From Ottowia flava (lineage in GTDB: Bacteria > Pseudomonadota > Gammaproteobacteria > Burkholderiales > Burkholderiaceae_C): a DNA stretch of 64,000 nt. Every line of letters begins with the position of its first letter. Positions within the stretch are counted from its first letter, which is position 1. The notes under the pieces were generated by a model. That model made no database searches. It saw only the letters and a program-made list of their open reading frames with translations, and had not been told where the DNA came from. Below, piece by piece: positions 1 to 9,227 of this stretch. The translations under genes were made by a program, and so were the position numbers. The stretch is from assembly GCF_008017535.1 (NCBI RefSeq), contig NZ_VRUA01000001.1, forward strand, positions 1-64,000, given 5' to 3'.

Positions 1-176
1 GACGCCATTGTTCCTGCCGCACACCGCTCACGCCATTCGGGCTTGACCGGGGTTTTGAACACCATCCTTAGGCTCGCGCATTGCTTCTTTCATGACATGC
101 GGCGCGTCGGGCGCCGCATCGCCCATCTGGCATTGGGGTCGAAGCCCGCGCCGCCCAACGCCAACGCACGCCCGAG

Positions 177-1079
177 ATGACACGCTCCACGGTTCTCATC
201 GTCACGCCCCACCAGACCCAGTCGCTGGAAGTCGACACGCGCGTGCTGCGATGGCTCAAGCCCGCGCTGATCGGCCTGGCCTGCGCTTCGACGGTGCTGG
301 CCATTGGCCTCACGGCGGGCGGCGTGCATTACCTGCTGGCGCGCGCCGAACACCAGAGCGAACAAAGCGCGCGCCGCGCCGAGATCGACAGCCTGCGCAC
401 GCAGGTACATGACCTGAAGAACTTCACCTCGGCTGAAATCAACGCCAAGCTGGCGGCGCTGAAGAAGTCCGAACAGATGATCAGCGACCTGCAGGCCTAC
501 CTGGGCGCGCGCGGCGTCAACGTCAAGCCGGTTTCGATCGAACCGCCCAAGGGCGCGCCCAACCCCGCCGCCGGCGGACCGGCGGTGCCGGTCGCGCGCC
601 CGGTGCCATTCACCGGCAGCTTCGTGCGCGATGCCGGCGACCTGTTACAAACGCTGCAGTCGGTCCCGCTGGGTGTGCCCCACGATGGCGTGCTGAGCTC
701 ACAGTACGGCGGGCGGCCCAATCCGTTCACTGGCCGCGGCAGTGAATCGCACGGCGGCCTGGACTTCAAGGGCGCGACCGGCGACCCGGTGCGGGCGACG
801 GCGCGCGGCAAGGTCACACAGGCGGGCTGGCTGGGCGGCTATGGCAACGTGGTCACCGTCAGCCACGCCCTGGGCCACAGCACCGTCTACGCCCACCTTT
901 CGCGGGTGGATGTCAAGCCGGGTCAGCACATCGAGGCAGGCGCCACGGTGGGCCTGGTAGGCTCCACTGGCCGCTCCACCGGCCCGCATCTGCACTACGA
1001 AGTGCAATGGCGCGGCCAGCGCCTTGACCCCGAGCAGTACCTTGCGCTGACCGCGCCGGTAACCGCGCCCGCCCCCTGA
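177..1079 (+). CDS. M23 family (LytM-type) peptidoglycan endopeptidase, membrane-anchored
   Basis: Predicted zinc metallo-endopeptidase that cuts peptidoglycan cross-bridges in the periplasm. 300 residues. A short cytoplasmic N-terminus is followed by one membrane helix (about 28-54), a charged coiled-coil stretch (about 56-108), a proline-rich linker and an M23 domain (about 180-290). All zinc ligands and catalytic histidines of the family are visible: H192 and D196 in SHGGLDF, H240 in VYAHL and H271/H273 in PHLHYEV, so it should be active and not a LytM-type activator that has lost its zinc. ATG start at 177. The bactofilin gene follows after 21 bases; M23 peptidase plus bactofilin pairs are a known arrangement in which the filament localises wall remodelling. 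The 176 bases before it show no gene. Confidence 0.9.
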   Translation: MTRSTVLIVTPHQTQSLEVDTRVLRWLKPALIGLACASTVLAIGLTAGGVHYLLARAEHQSEQSARRAEIDSLRTQVHDLKNFTSAEINAKLAALKKSEQMISDLQAYLGARGVNVKPVSIEPPKGAPNPAAGGPAVPVARPVPFTGSFVRDAGDLLQTLQSVPLGVPHDGVLSSQYGGRPNPFTGRGSESHGGLDFKGATGDPVRATARGKVTQAGWLGGYGNVVTVSHALGHSTVYAHLSRVDVKPGQHIEAGATVGLVGSTGRSTGPHLHYEVQWRGQRLDPEQYLALTAPVTAPAP

Positions 1080-1100
1080 CCTGCGAAAGAGAGCTTCACC

Positions 1101-1559
1101 ATGTTCGGCTCCGGCAAAGACAAACCCTCTCCCCTTGCTACCCCTGCGGTCAGTGCCGCGGCCGGCAAGCAGATCGACACCCTGATCGCCGAGCAGTGCA
1201 CCCTGGAAGGTGATCTGACCACGCAGAATTCGGTCAAGGTCGACGGCCAGATCAAAGGCACGCTGCGCGCCGAAGGCCGCGCCATCATCGGCGAGACCGG
1301 CGTGGTCAAGGGCGACGTGCACGCGGCCGACCTGCTGGTGCTCGGCCGGCTGGAAGGCAACGTCTTCGCCCAGCGCCTGCACCTGCAGGCCAGCGCCAAC
1401 ATCCACGGCAACATCAGCACCGAAAGCCTGCAGGTCGACCCGGGTGCGCGCTACCACGGCAGCGTCAGCATGCAGGGCGACGCGGCCAGCGGCCCCACCG
1501 TGGTGCCCTTCACCGCGCCCGCCAGCGACGGCGCGCCGTCGCGCAGCGTCAAGGGCTGA
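1101..1559 (+). CDS. Bactofilin family polymer-forming protein
   Basis: Bactofilin (DUF583) cytoskeletal protein, 152 residues. The central beta-helix core (about 28-125) shows the family's repeating pattern of hydrophobic and glycine turns (DGQIKGTLRAEG, VVKGDVHAADLLVLGRLEGN). It is flanked by disordered alanine/proline-rich tails, as usual for the family. It is expected to polymerise on the inner membrane and position the neighbouring M23 peptidase. A GAGAG ribosome-binding site precedes the ATG, and the 21-base gap from the peptidase suggests one operon. Confidence 0.92.
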   Translation: MFGSGKDKPSPLATPAVSAAAGKQIDTLIAEQCTLEGDLTTQNSVKVDGQIKGTLRAEGRAIIGETGVVKGDVHAADLLVLGRLEGNVFAQRLHLQASANIHGNISTESLQVDPGARYHGSVSMQGDAASGPTVVPFTAPASDGAPSRSVKG

Positions 1560-1734
1560 TGCCCGCCGGGTGCGCCAAAACGCGCCCGACCTCCTCCGCC
1601 TCTAACATCCCCGCGCTCGTTGGCCCGCCGCGCAGCGGCCGGCGCCGTCTTTGCGCGACCCGCCTACGGCTGCGGTCATGGATTCGGGGTAAGCTGATCG
1701 GTTGTGGGCGCCACGTGCGCCGACAACGGGTGCT

Positions 1735-1847
1735 TCATAGCCAATCCCTAAAAATAGTTTAGCTAAAATGGATTGGACTATTTAATAGTTCTTTTCTAAG
1801 ATACACCCATTCCCAGATTTTTTCATCAACTCAGGAGAAGCAGCAGC
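1735..1847 (+). promoter_or_regulatory. AT-rich promoter/leader region of ahpC
   Basis: This block is clearly AT-rich against the surrounding GC-rich DNA. It holds an 11-bp palindrome CTATTTAATAG (1778-1788). One spacing-correct OxyR-like half site, ATAG-N7-CTAA, lies at 1785-1799. A plausible sigma-70 promoter has TTGGAC at 1773-1778 and TAAGAT at 1797-1802, 18 bases apart. A CAGGAG ribosome-binding site stands in front of ahpC. A full four-box OxyR site is not present, so OxyR control is inference from gene function plus this half match. Confidence 0.45.
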
Positions 1848-2420
1848 ATGTCAGCCCTCATCAACAGCAAAGTCCTCCCGTTCAAGACTCAGGCCTTCCA
1901 CAACGGCAAGTTCGAGGAAGTGACGGAGAAGAACCTGTCCAACGGCAAGAACTGGTCCGTGGTGATCTTCATGCCCGCCGCCTTCACCTTCAACTGCCCG
2001 ACCGAGATCGAAGACGCGGCCGACCACTACGCCGAGTTCCAGAAGGCCAACGCCGAGGTCTACATCGTCACCACCGACACGCACTTCTCGCACAAGGTGT
2101 GGCACGAGACCTCCGACGCCGTCGGCAAGGCCAAGTTCTTCCTGGTGGGCGACCCCACGCACCAGCTGACCAACAACTTCGGCGTGCACATCCCCGAAGA
2201 AGGTCTGGCCCTGCGCGGCACGTTCGTGATCGACCCCAGCGGCACGATCAAGACCATGGAAGTGCATTCCAACGAAATCGCCCGCGACGTGACGGAAACC
2301 CTGCGCAAGCTGAAGGCTGCCCAGTACACCGCCGCTCACCCGGGTGAAGTCTGCCCCGCCAAGTGGAAAGAAGGCGAGAAGACGCTCAAGCCCTCCATCG
2401 ACCTGGTTGGCAAGATCTAA
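1848..2420 (+). CDS. ahpC: Alkyl hydroperoxide reductase subunit C (2-Cys peroxiredoxin)
   Basis: Reduces hydrogen peroxide and organic hydroperoxides in the cytoplasm; AhpF, encoded next, regenerates it. 190 residues, normal length for the family. The peroxidatic cysteine is C50 in AAFTFNCPTE and the resolving cysteine is C169 in GEVCPAKW. The active-site loop reads FMPAAFTFNCPTE where enterobacterial AhpC has FYPADFTFVCPTE; as far as I recall this variant is usual in Burkholderiales and not a defect. ATG with an AGGAG site 10 bases upstream. A terminator-like hairpin follows, so ahpF is probably transcribed partly on its own. Confidence 0.95.
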   Translation: MSALINSKVLPFKTQAFHNGKFEEVTEKNLSNGKNWSVVIFMPAAFTFNCPTEIEDAADHYAEFQKANAEVYIVTTDTHFSHKVWHETSDAVGKAKFFLVGDPTHQLTNNFGVHIPEEGLALRGTFVIDPSGTIKTMEVHSNEIARDVTETLRKLKAAQYTAAHPGEVCPAKWKEGEKTLKPSIDLVGKI

Positions 2421-2466
2421 GGCTCCTCAGCCTGACTGCGCCTGCCGCCGAGCCGGCGCAAACTGA

Positions 2467-2512
2467 CCGGACGGCGACAGGGCCTGCGTGCCCTGCCGTC
2501 CGGTATTTTTTT
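2467..2512 (+). terminator. Rho-independent terminator after ahpC
   Basis: CCGGACGGC...GCCGTCCGG-type hairpin with a 3-base bulge in the left arm, followed by TATTTTTTT. It ends the ahpC transcript. Confidence 0.75.
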
Positions 2513-2518
2513 ACCTGC

Positions 2519-2577
2519 GATTTTCACAAGAATTCCGGCTCCTGCGCCCTATCCGTCAGCGCAGCCAGCTATCAACT
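2519..2577 (-). repeat. Dispersed ~60-bp element, copy 1 (before ahpF)
   Basis: Read on the minus strand it begins TTGATAGCTGGCTGCGC and ends with TTGTGAAAATCG. It fills most of the ahpC-ahpF gap and ends immediately before the ahpF ribosome-binding site. Confidence 0.75.
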
Positions 2578-2591
2578 CAGGAGCATCCACC

Positions 2592-4202
2592 ATGTTGGAC
2601 GACGACATCAAGCAACAACTCGCCGCCTACCTCGAGCGCGTTCAGCAGCCGTTCGAGATGGTGGCCACGCTCGGCGCGGACGACAAATCCACCGAAATGC
2701 GCGAACTGCTGGCAGAAATCGCCAGCATGCGCCCCGACAAGATCACCCTGCGCACCGACGGCAGCGACGCGCGCGTGCCTTCGTTCACGTTGCAGCGCGC
2801 CGGCAGCGACACGCACCTGCGCTTTGCCGCGATCCCGCTGGGCCACGAATTCACCTCGCTCATCCTGGCGCTGCTGTGGACCGGCGGCCACCCGCCGAAG
2901 GTCGAAGCCGACGTGATCGAGCAGATTCAGAACCTCGACGCCGATCTCGACTTCGAGATCTACATGAGCCTTTCCTGCCACAACTGCCCGGACGTGGTGC
3001 AGGCGCTGTCGCTCATGGCCATCAACAATCCGCGCGTCAAGACCACGGTGATCGACGGCGGCATGTTCCAGAAGGAAATCGAAGAGCGCGAGATCATGGG
3101 CGTGCCCACGGTCTACCTGAACGGCCAGTTCTTCGCCAACGGCCGCATGTCGGTCGAAGAAATCCTGCAGAAGGTCGACACCGGCGCCGCGAAGCGCGAC
3201 GCCGAAAAGCTGAGCGCCAAGGCGCCGTATGAAGTGCTGATCGTCGGCGGCGGCCCCGCTGGCGCGGCTGCGGCCATCTACGCGGCGCGCAAAGGCATCC
3301 GCACCGGCGTGGTGGCCGAGCGCTTTGGCGGCCAGGTCAACGACACGCTGGAAATCGCCAACTACCCTGGCGTGCCCGAAACCACCGGCCCGCAGTACGC
3401 CGCGCAGCTGGAGCAGCACGTGCGCAACTACGAGGTCGACATCATGAACACCCAGCGCGTGACCGGCCTGGTACCGGCCGAGCAACCGGGCGGCCTGATC
3501 ACCGTGCAGCTGGACAACGGCGGCACCCTGAAGAGCCGCAGCGTCGTGCTGGCCACCGGCGCGCGCTGGCGCAATGTGAACGTGCCGGGCGAGCAGGAAT
3601 ACAAGACCAAGGGCGTGGCCTACTGCCCGCACTGCGACGGCCCACTGTTCAAGGGCAAGGACGTGGCGGTGATCGGCGGTGGCAACTCTGGCGTCGAGGC
3701 GGCCATTGATTTGGCGGGCTTGGTCAAGCACGTGCACGTGGTCGAATTCATGCCCGAGCTGAAGGCCGACCAGGTGCTGGTCAACAAACTGCATTCGCTG
3801 CCCAACGTGACGGTGCACACCAACAAGCAGACGACCGAAATCCAGGGCACCGACGGCAAAGTCAGCGCGCTGGACTTCAAGTGCCGCGCCAAGGGCACGG
3901 AAACCACCGTGCCGCTGGAAGGCGTGTTCGTGCAGATCGGCCTGGTGCCCAACACCGAGTTTCTGGGCGACACGGTCAAGCGCAGCAAGTTCGGCGAGAT
4001 CGAGGTCGACGCGCGCGGCGCCACCAACGTGCCCGGCGTGTTTGCCGCCGGCGACTGCACCACGGTGCCGTACAAGCAGATCGTGGTCGCGGCCGGCGCC
4101 GGCTCAACGGCCGCGCTCAGCGCCTTCGACTACCTGATCCGCAACAGCGCCCCGGCCGACAACGCCGGCGCCGCAGCGGTCAAGGAAACGGTCACGGCCT
4201 GA
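2592..4202 (+). CDS. ahpF: Alkyl hydroperoxide reductase subunit F
   Basis: FAD flavoprotein that passes electrons from NADH to AhpC. 536 residues. It has an N-terminal tandem thioredoxin-fold domain (1-200) with the redox pair C129/C132 (SCHNC), then a thioredoxin-reductase-like part: FAD motif VGGGPAG near 218, redox pair C345/C348 in YCPHCDG, and NAD motif IGGGNSG. The cysteine numbering is identical to that of E. coli AhpF. CAGGAG ribosome-binding site directly abutting a copy of the dispersed element. It forms a functional unit with ahpC upstream. Confidence 0.96.
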   Translation: MLDDDIKQQLAAYLERVQQPFEMVATLGADDKSTEMRELLAEIASMRPDKITLRTDGSDARVPSFTLQRAGSDTHLRFAAIPLGHEFTSLILALLWTGGHPPKVEADVIEQIQNLDADLDFEIYMSLSCHNCPDVVQALSLMAINNPRVKTTVIDGGMFQKEIEEREIMGVPTVYLNGQFFANGRMSVEEILQKVDTGAAKRDAEKLSAKAPYEVLIVGGGPAGAAAAIYAARKGIRTGVVAERFGGQVNDTLEIANYPGVPETTGPQYAAQLEQHVRNYEVDIMNTQRVTGLVPAEQPGGLITVQLDNGGTLKSRSVVLATGARWRNVNVPGEQEYKTKGVAYCPHCDGPLFKGKDVAVIGGGNSGVEAAIDLAGLVKHVHVVEFMPELKADQVLVNKLHSLPNVTVHTNKQTTEIQGTDGKVSALDFKCRAKGTETTVPLEGVFVQIGLVPNTEFLGDTVKRSKFGEIEVDARGATNVPGVFAAGDCTTVPYKQIVVAAGAGSTAALSAFDYLIRNSAPADNAGAAAVKETVTA

Positions 4203-4242
4203 GCCTGCGCAGGCTGAAGCGCAGGGCCTGCCCTGACGCTAC

Positions 4243-4281
4243 AAAGCCCCGCCCGGTGACAACCGGAGCGGGGCTTTTTTT
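4243..4281 (+). terminator. Rho-independent terminator after ahpF
   Basis: Ten-base perfect stem AAAGCCCCGC / GCGGGGCTTT with a 15-base loop, followed by a run of T. The A-run on the left also lets it work for the converging gene on the minus strand. Confidence 0.85.
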
Positions 4282-4363
4282 GGGTGGCTCGTGGCTAGCG
4301 CCACAGACATGTGACGCGTGATTTCGTGCCGTGGCCATGCCTCAAGGCATCGCCCACCGCTAT

Positions 4364-4420
4364 CACTAGAATAGCTGCCCGCGCTTTCTGCTGTAGCGCG
4401 GCAGCCCGTTTTCACCTGAA
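4364..4420 (+). repeat. Dispersed ~60-bp element, copy 2 (intergenic)
   Basis: Contains GAATAGCTGCCCGCGC, then TGTAGCGCGG and a tail TTTTCACCTGAAA. It lies in the gap between ahpF and the binding-protein gene. Confidence 0.75.
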
Positions 4421-4459
4421 AGTCACTCCAGGCGCCGCAGCCTCCTGGCGCCGCTCAGC

Positions 4460-5680
4460 TCACTTGTTCACCAGCGCGCAGCCACCGTCCTTCAGGCTCT
4501 GGAAGGCGACGTTGCCGGGGATGGTCTTGTTGATCTTCAGCAAGTCCCATTCGGCCTTCGACTCGCTCGGCTTCTTGGCTTCGACCAGGTACATGTCGTG
4601 CTGGAACAGGCCGTCGGCGCGGATGCGGCCTTTCGAGAAGCCATCGTCGATTTCCATCTTGCCCAGCTGTTCGCGCACCGCGTCGCTGTTGTCGGTGCCC
4701 ACGGCCTCCACGGCCTTCAGGTAGGTGCGCACGGCCGAGTACGTGCCGGCCTGGTCCATGTTGGGCATGGACTTGCGCTTGGCGTAAAAGCGCTTGCCCA
4801 GGTCGCGCGAGGCGTCGGTGCGGTCCCAGTAGTAGGCGGTGGTGAACTGCAGGCCCTGCGCCACCGGCAGGCCGAGCGAATGCACGTCGGTGATGAACAT
4901 CAGCAACGCCGCCACTTTCTGCCCGCCCTTGACGATGCCGAATTCGTTGGCCTGTTTAAGCGCGTTGAGCGTGTCGGACCCCGCGTTGGCCAGGCCGATG
5001 ACCTGCGCCTTCGAGCCCTGCGCCTGCAGCAAAAAGGACGAGAAATCGCTGGTGCCCAGCGGCGCGCGCACACCGCCCAGCACTTTGCCGCCTTTGGACT
5101 CGACCACCTTGGTGGCCTGGTCCTGCAGCGACTTGCCGAAGGTGTAGTCCGCGGCCACGAAGAACCACGACTTGCCGCCGCCGTCCACCACCGCGGCGGC
5201 CGTGCCCACCGCCACGGCGTGGGTGTTCCAGCTGTAGTGGATGCCGTACTTGCTGCACTGCGAGCCCGTGAGGTCGGGCGAGCCCGCGCCAGTGTTCATG
5301 GTGATGACCTTCTTGGCCGAGGCCACACCCTGCACCGCCAGGCCCAGCGCCGACTGGCCGAGGCCGGTGATCAGGTCCATCCCATCGCGGTCAATCCACT
5401 CGCGCGCCCGTGCCGACGACACGTCGGCTTTCTGCTGGTGGTCGGCCGACACCAGCTTGATCGGCACGCCGTGGATCTTGCCGCCGAACTCGTCGATGGC
5501 CAGCTGCGCGGCGGCCACGTCGCCCTCGCCCGTGAGGCTGGCGTAGGGGCCCGACATGTCGGTCAACACGCCGATCAGGATCTCGTTGCGGGAAAACTTG
5601 GGGTTGTCGGCCGCGCCGCCGGCCAAGGGCAGGCACAGGGCGGCCACGGCAACGGCGGGCACAAGGGGGCGAATCTTCAT
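4460..5680 (-). CDS. ABC transporter substrate-binding protein (branched-chain amino acid/LivK type)
   Basis: Periplasmic ligand-binding protein of the type I fold (Peripla_BP_6 / LivK-like), 406 residues. An N-terminal signal peptide ends about residue 23 (AGGAAD). The mature start ILIGVLTDMSGPYASLTGEG is typical of the family's first strand and ligand-binding loop. The gene stands alone: no permease or ATPase gene is nearby, so the transporter partner must be encoded elsewhere. Burkholderiales carry many such orphan binding proteins. A GAGGAGA ribosome-binding site precedes the ATG. The ligand cannot be told from sequence; amides, amino acids or aromatic acids are all possible. Confidence 0.88.
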   Translation of the reverse strand: MKIRPLVPAVAVAALCLPLAGGAADNPKFSRNEILIGVLTDMSGPYASLTGEGDVAAAQLAIDEFGGKIHGVPIKLVSADHQQKADVSSARAREWIDRDGMDLITGLGQSALGLAVQGVASAKKVITMNTGAGSPDLTGSQCSKYGIHYSWNTHAVAVGTAAAVVDGGGKSWFFVAADYTFGKSLQDQATKVVESKGGKVLGGVRAPLGTSDFSSFLLQAQGSKAQVIGLANAGSDTLNALKQANEFGIVKGGQKVAALLMFITDVHSLGLPVAQGLQFTTAYYWDRTDASRDLGKRFYAKRKSMPNMDQAGTYSAVRTYLKAVEAVGTDNSDAVREQLGKMEIDDGFSKGRIRADGLFQHDMYLVEAKKPSESKAEWDLLKINKTIPGNVAFQSLKDGGCALVNK

Positions 5681-5831
5681 GGTGTCTCCTCGAAGGGTGG
5701 ATACAGCTAGTGAGCGCTGTCCAAAAGCATTCTAGGGAGGGGTTTGACGGCCCCGAGTAGCGCTGGCGACAGGCGTGTGCCTGGCGGGCGAATCGCCGGT
5801 TCTGCGCCACCGCACCGCTTGTCGATTGCTT

Positions 5832-5885
5832 CTAGTTTGATAGCTGCTTGCGCTTTCCAGTCCTGGGTCAAAGCGACTTTTATCC
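5832..5885 (+). repeat. Dispersed ~60-bp element, copy 3 (intergenic)
   Basis: Begins GTTTGATAGCTGCTTGCGC, close to the family core, with a diverged right half containing GGTCAAAGCG. It lies in the 271-base gap between hemY and the binding-protein gene. Confidence 0.75.
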
Positions 5886-5951
5886 CGATTCTCGGCGGCG
5901 AACGCACCCTCAGATACAGGGCTCAGTAAAACCCTGCGTCAGGCGTCGGCG

Positions 5952-7232
5952 TCAGGCGCCGGCGGCGTGCTTCCAGGCTTCGGCGGCGGCCGTGGCGTCG
6001 CCGCGCTGCTCGGCCAGCTCGGCCAGCGCGCGCCATGCCCGCGCGCGCAGTTCGGCGTCCTGCAGACCGCGCACCGCCTGGGTCAGCAGCAACTGGGCCT
6101 TGCCCCACAGACCGCGGTGCAGGCAGGCCATGCCAGCCAGGTACTGCAGGGTGGCGTCGCGCGGGTGGGCCTGGTGCGCAGCCTCGACGCGCGCCAACCA
6201 TTGCTGGTCGGCCGCATCGCCGGTGGGCGCCATGCCGGCCTCCAGCACGCGCGCCAGACGGGCGCGGTGGGCGGGCGAAAACGATTCGGGGAGTGCCAGC
6301 ATTTCGCCCCACACCGGGCGCAGCCAGTCGCGCACGACGGCGTGGTCGCCACCCAGGTTCAGCAGGCGCTGCGCCGCGCGCAAAGCCAGTTCGGGCATGG
6401 CGCGCTCGGCCGGCTCCAGCGCGGCCCAGAGCTGCTGCAGTTCGGCGGCGTCGCGCGCTTGGGTGATCTGGTCGGCGGCCAGGCCGCGCACCACAGTGCC
6501 GGCGGCGTCGCGCGAAAAGGCGCCGTGCTTGGCCAGCAGGCGCGCGGTGTCCAGGGCCTCGCGCTGGCGCCCGGCCTGGCGCGCAGCCTTGAGTTTGATG
6601 CGCAGCGCGGCGGTGCGGCGTGTGGCGCCTGCGGGCAATTCGTCCAGCCGGGCCATGGCGGCTCCGGGGTCGCGGTCGTGCAGCGCCCAGCGGGCGGCGC
6701 GCAGCAGCACACCTTCGCGCAGCTCGGGCAACGCACCGTGCGCGCTCGCGCGGTCCAGTGCCAGGGCCAGGTGGTGATCGCGCGTGCTCTGATCCTGCAG
6801 CGCATGGGCGCTTTCGGCCACCGTCAGGTGTGCCAGTGTGCGCAGGCTCGCTCGGTGCGGCAGCACGTCGCCTGCCTCGCGCAGCGCCTGTTCGCGCGCC
6901 AGCGCGGCCTCAGCCGACTTGCGCGCGCGCAGGTAGCGGCCGGCGCCGAACTGGGTCATGGCGTCCATCATCGACGTGTGGGCCGCGCGTTCGCGCTGTT
7001 GCGAGCGCCAGCGCCGCGCCTGGCGGGGCAGCTCGAACAGCGCCGCGAACGCCCGCAGCGCGAAATGCAGCAGCACGAACAGCGCCACCAGCAGCAGCAG
7101 CAGCAGGTTGACCGACATGTCGACGCGGTGCGGCGGCCAGAAGATGGTGACCGTCCCGTCGTTGTCGCCCGCAAACAGCGCCAGCGCCACCGCGGCACTG
7201 AACAGACCCATCAGCCACAGGGCGGCGCGCAT
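5952..7232 (-). CDS. hemY: Heme biosynthesis protein HemY (TPR membrane protein)
   Basis: 426 residues. Two N-terminal membrane helices (about 4-22 and 40-62) with the HemY_N signature around GTVTIFWPPHRVDMS, then a soluble TPR-like helical region to the C-terminus. This is the proteobacterial HemY of the hemCDXY cluster, not the Gram-positive coproporphyrinogen oxidase that shares the symbol. Its biochemical role is not settled; it is linked to late porphyrin handling. It starts 5 bases after the hemX stop, so it is the last gene of the hemC-D-X-Y operon. Confidence 0.9.
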   Translation of the reverse strand: MRAALWLMGLFSAAVALALFAGDNDGTVTIFWPPHRVDMSVNLLLLLLVALFVLLHFALRAFAALFELPRQARRWRSQQRERAAHTSMMDAMTQFGAGRYLRARKSAEAALAREQALREAGDVLPHRASLRTLAHLTVAESAHALQDQSTRDHHLALALDRASAHGALPELREGVLLRAARWALHDRDPGAAMARLDELPAGATRRTAALRIKLKAARQAGRQREALDTARLLAKHGAFSRDAAGTVVRGLAADQITQARDAAELQQLWAALEPAERAMPELALRAAQRLLNLGGDHAVVRDWLRPVWGEMLALPESFSPAHRARLARVLEAGMAPTGDAADQQWLARVEAAHQAHPRDATLQYLAGMACLHRGLWGKAQLLLTQAVRGLQDAELRARAWRALAELAEQRGDATAAAEAWKHAAGA

Positions 7233-7237
7233 GGTGC

Positions 7238-8416
7238 TCAGTTGCTCCGGGCCGGCTCGGCCGCGGCGACGTGGCCGAGGGCCAGCAGCGATTCGTCCAC
7301 CCGCGGCAGGTCGGCCGAGCGCGTCTGGGACTGCACCTGCTGCAGCAGGGTCGCCGCGGCCTGGGTGCGGCGCGAAGCCGGGTCAAACCAGGTGCCCAAG
7401 GCGGTGCTGGCGGCCGACAGGTCGTTGCGCGCCGCTTCGTACTGGCGCGCCAGGATGCCCAGGCGCGCGCCCTGCAGCCGCAGCTTGAGGTTTTCGCGCA
7501 CGAAGAAGGCCTGGTCGGGGCTGAGCATGGTGGCTTCGGGCCGCTCGATGCGGCGCACGCGCAGCAGGCTTTCCGTTTCGCTGCGCACGTTGGCCCACAG
7601 CCGTCCCCACCAGCTGGTCGGCTCGGCCGCGGCCGGCTCGCGCGCGCGGGCCACGCCGCTGGGGCGGCCGACTTCGTTGGCCACCGGCAGATCGTCGGCC
7701 TGGCGCAGCAGCTGGTCGATGCGGCCGAGCAGGCCCGCGGTGTCGGCCACGGTGGCGGCCTTGACGCGCTCCAGGTCGCGCGCGACGGCGCGCGCCACCG
7801 GCGCCAGCCGCGGGTCCTGCGAGCGGCCCAGGCGCCGCTCGGCGGTGCGCAAGGCGGCCAGCAGCGGCTCGGTACTGCCGGTCAGCTGCGTCTGGTCCTG
7901 GGCCAGGCGCAGCGCGGTTTCCAGATCGACGGCCAGGTTCTCGTCGCGGGCGCGCGAAGCGCTGTGCGCCAGCTCTTCCAGCTGGGTGCGGTAGGCCGCC
8001 ATGTCGGCCACGCGCGCGTCGAGCGCGGCCAGCTTGGCGGCGCTGTCGCGCACGGCGTCGTCCGCATGGCGGGCCAGCGCGCGCGCTTCGACCGACTGGC
8101 TGCCAGCGTCGGCGTTCTGGCGCGCCAGCGCTTCCTGCATGCCGTTGACCTTCTGCCACAGCAGCACCGACACCGTCAGCGCCACGATCGCCACCATCCA
8201 GCCAGCCACGACGGCGGGCGGAAAGGCACTGCGCTGGGGTTGGCCGGGCAACGGCCCGCCAGGGCCCAGCGGCGGCGCGACCGGCGGCGAAACGGGGGGC
8301 GCAGCGGGCGGCAGCGCTTCCGGCGCGATGGGCGGCGGAGGCCAGGCACCGGACGCCTGGGGCACCGACGGCAGCGCAGAAGGCGGCGTCGAGGTGTCGG
8401 AATCAGGCGTTGTCAT
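7238..8416 (-). CDS. hemX: HemX-like membrane protein (uroporphyrinogen-III C-methyltransferase-like annotation)
   Basis: 392 residues. A proline-rich cytoplasmic N-terminus (1-65) is followed by one membrane helix (about 67-88), a periplasmic coiled coil (about 90-140) and the HemX domain with the conserved stretch WWGRLWANVRSE near 260 and LSPDQAFFVRENLKLRLQGA near 300. The family is often annotated as a methyltransferase but lacks the SAM-binding fold. A scaffold or regulatory role in heme synthesis is more likely. Its ATG overlaps the end of hemD by 14 bases, which indicates translational coupling. Confidence 0.88.
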   Translation of the reverse strand: MTTPDSDTSTPPSALPSVPQASGAWPPPPIAPEALPPAAPPVSPPVAPPLGPGGPLPGQPQRSAFPPAVVAGWMVAIVALTVSVLLWQKVNGMQEALARQNADAGSQSVEARALARHADDAVRDSAAKLAALDARVADMAAYRTQLEELAHSASRARDENLAVDLETALRLAQDQTQLTGSTEPLLAALRTAERRLGRSQDPRLAPVARAVARDLERVKAATVADTAGLLGRIDQLLRQADDLPVANEVGRPSGVARAREPAAAEPTSWWGRLWANVRSETESLLRVRRIERPEATMLSPDQAFFVRENLKLRLQGARLGILARQYEAARNDLSAASTALGTWFDPASRRTQAAATLLQQVQSQTRSADLPRVDESLLALGHVAAAEPARSN

Positions 8417-9227
8417 GCAGCGATTTTATCGACGCGGCAACGGCGTCCAGCGTGGGTCGCGACGCCGTCACGCGACCGAAACCGGCCGCGTGCGCGGCCT
8501 CGGCGATGCGCGGGTGCGTTGCGATTGCGCGCGCCCCGGCCCAGTCCTGCGCCGGCAGCGCCTCGCGCAGGTTGGCGATGGCTTCCGAGCTGCTGAACAA
8601 CCACACGCTGCCGTCGTGCGCGGCGGCCTTAGCGCGCGCGGTCCACGGCCCATCGCCTGGAGGCGCCGTGCGGCGGTAGGCGGCCACCTCTTCCACGGCC
8701 GCGCCCACGGCGCGCAGCTGCGTGGCCAGCCAGTCGCGCCCCGTCGGCCGGCCTTCGGCATCCCCGCCGCGCACGATCAGCACGCGCAGCCCGGGGCGCA
8801 TCTGGCCTGCGACTTGCGCCCAAAGTGATTCGGAGTCGAACTGCGGTGCGTCGGGCGCCGGCTCGTCGATCCGGTCGGGCGGCCAGCCGGCTTCGACCAG
8901 CGCCGCCGTGGTGCCTGGGCCGGGCGACCAAGCTCTTGTTTCAATAGCTGCTTGCGCAGGTGGTTGTAGGGCCGGCGCCGCATTTTCTTCAAAAAAACCG
9001 CGCACGGCGTTGGGGCTGACGAACATCACTACGGCGACTTCCGCCAGCGCGGCTCGGGCCGCGGTCAGCGCCGGCGAGTCCCGCAAGGGCACGATGTCGA
9101 TCAGCGGCAAGGCTTCGGCCGCGATGCCCTGCGCTGCCAGTGCCCGGGCCCAGCGGTCGGCCTCGGGCGCGGGGCGCGTGACCAGCACGCGCGGGGCGCC
9201 GGCCGCGGGCGGCTGGGTAGGGCTCAA
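8403..9227 (-). CDS. hemD: Uroporphyrinogen-III synthase
   Basis: Cyclises hydroxymethylbilane to uroporphyrinogen III with inversion of ring D. 274 residues with the two-lobe HemD fold: RVLVTRP at the N-terminus, [15 protein letters not shown] near 103, LIVRGG and SSSEAI in the second lobe. The start is a TTG that overlaps the hemC stop (TTGA). Residues about 77-97 (including [10 protein letters not shown]) are encoded by a copy of the dispersed element inserted in frame just before the conserved GPGT turn. This is the loop where family members vary, so the protein is probably still active. Confidence 0.92.
   Translation of the reverse strand: MSPTQPPAAGAPRVLVTRPAPEADRWARALAAQGIAAEALPLIDIVPLRDSPALTAARAALAEVAVVMFVSPNAVRGFFEENAAPALQPPAQAAIETRAWSPGPGTTAALVEAGWPPDRIDEPAPDAPQFDSESLWAQVAGQMRPGLRVLIVRGGDAEGRPTGRDWLATQLRAVGAAVEEVAAYRRTAPPGDGPWTARAKAAAHDGSVWLFSSSEAIANLREALPAQDWAGARAIATHPRIAEAAHAAGFGRVTASRPTLDAVAASIKSLHDNA
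8938..8997 (+). repeat. Dispersed ~60-bp element, copy 4 (inside hemD)
   Basis: TTCAATAGCTGCTTGCGC, then TGTAGGGCCGG and a tail ATTTTCTTCAAAAAAAC. It lies antisense to hemD and leaves the hemD frame open. Confidence 0.85.

Noticed and set aside
1559-1762. 67-codon frame after the bactofilin gene
   Set aside because: Overlaps the bactofilin stop by one base, has random arginine-rich composition and runs into the ahpC promoter region.
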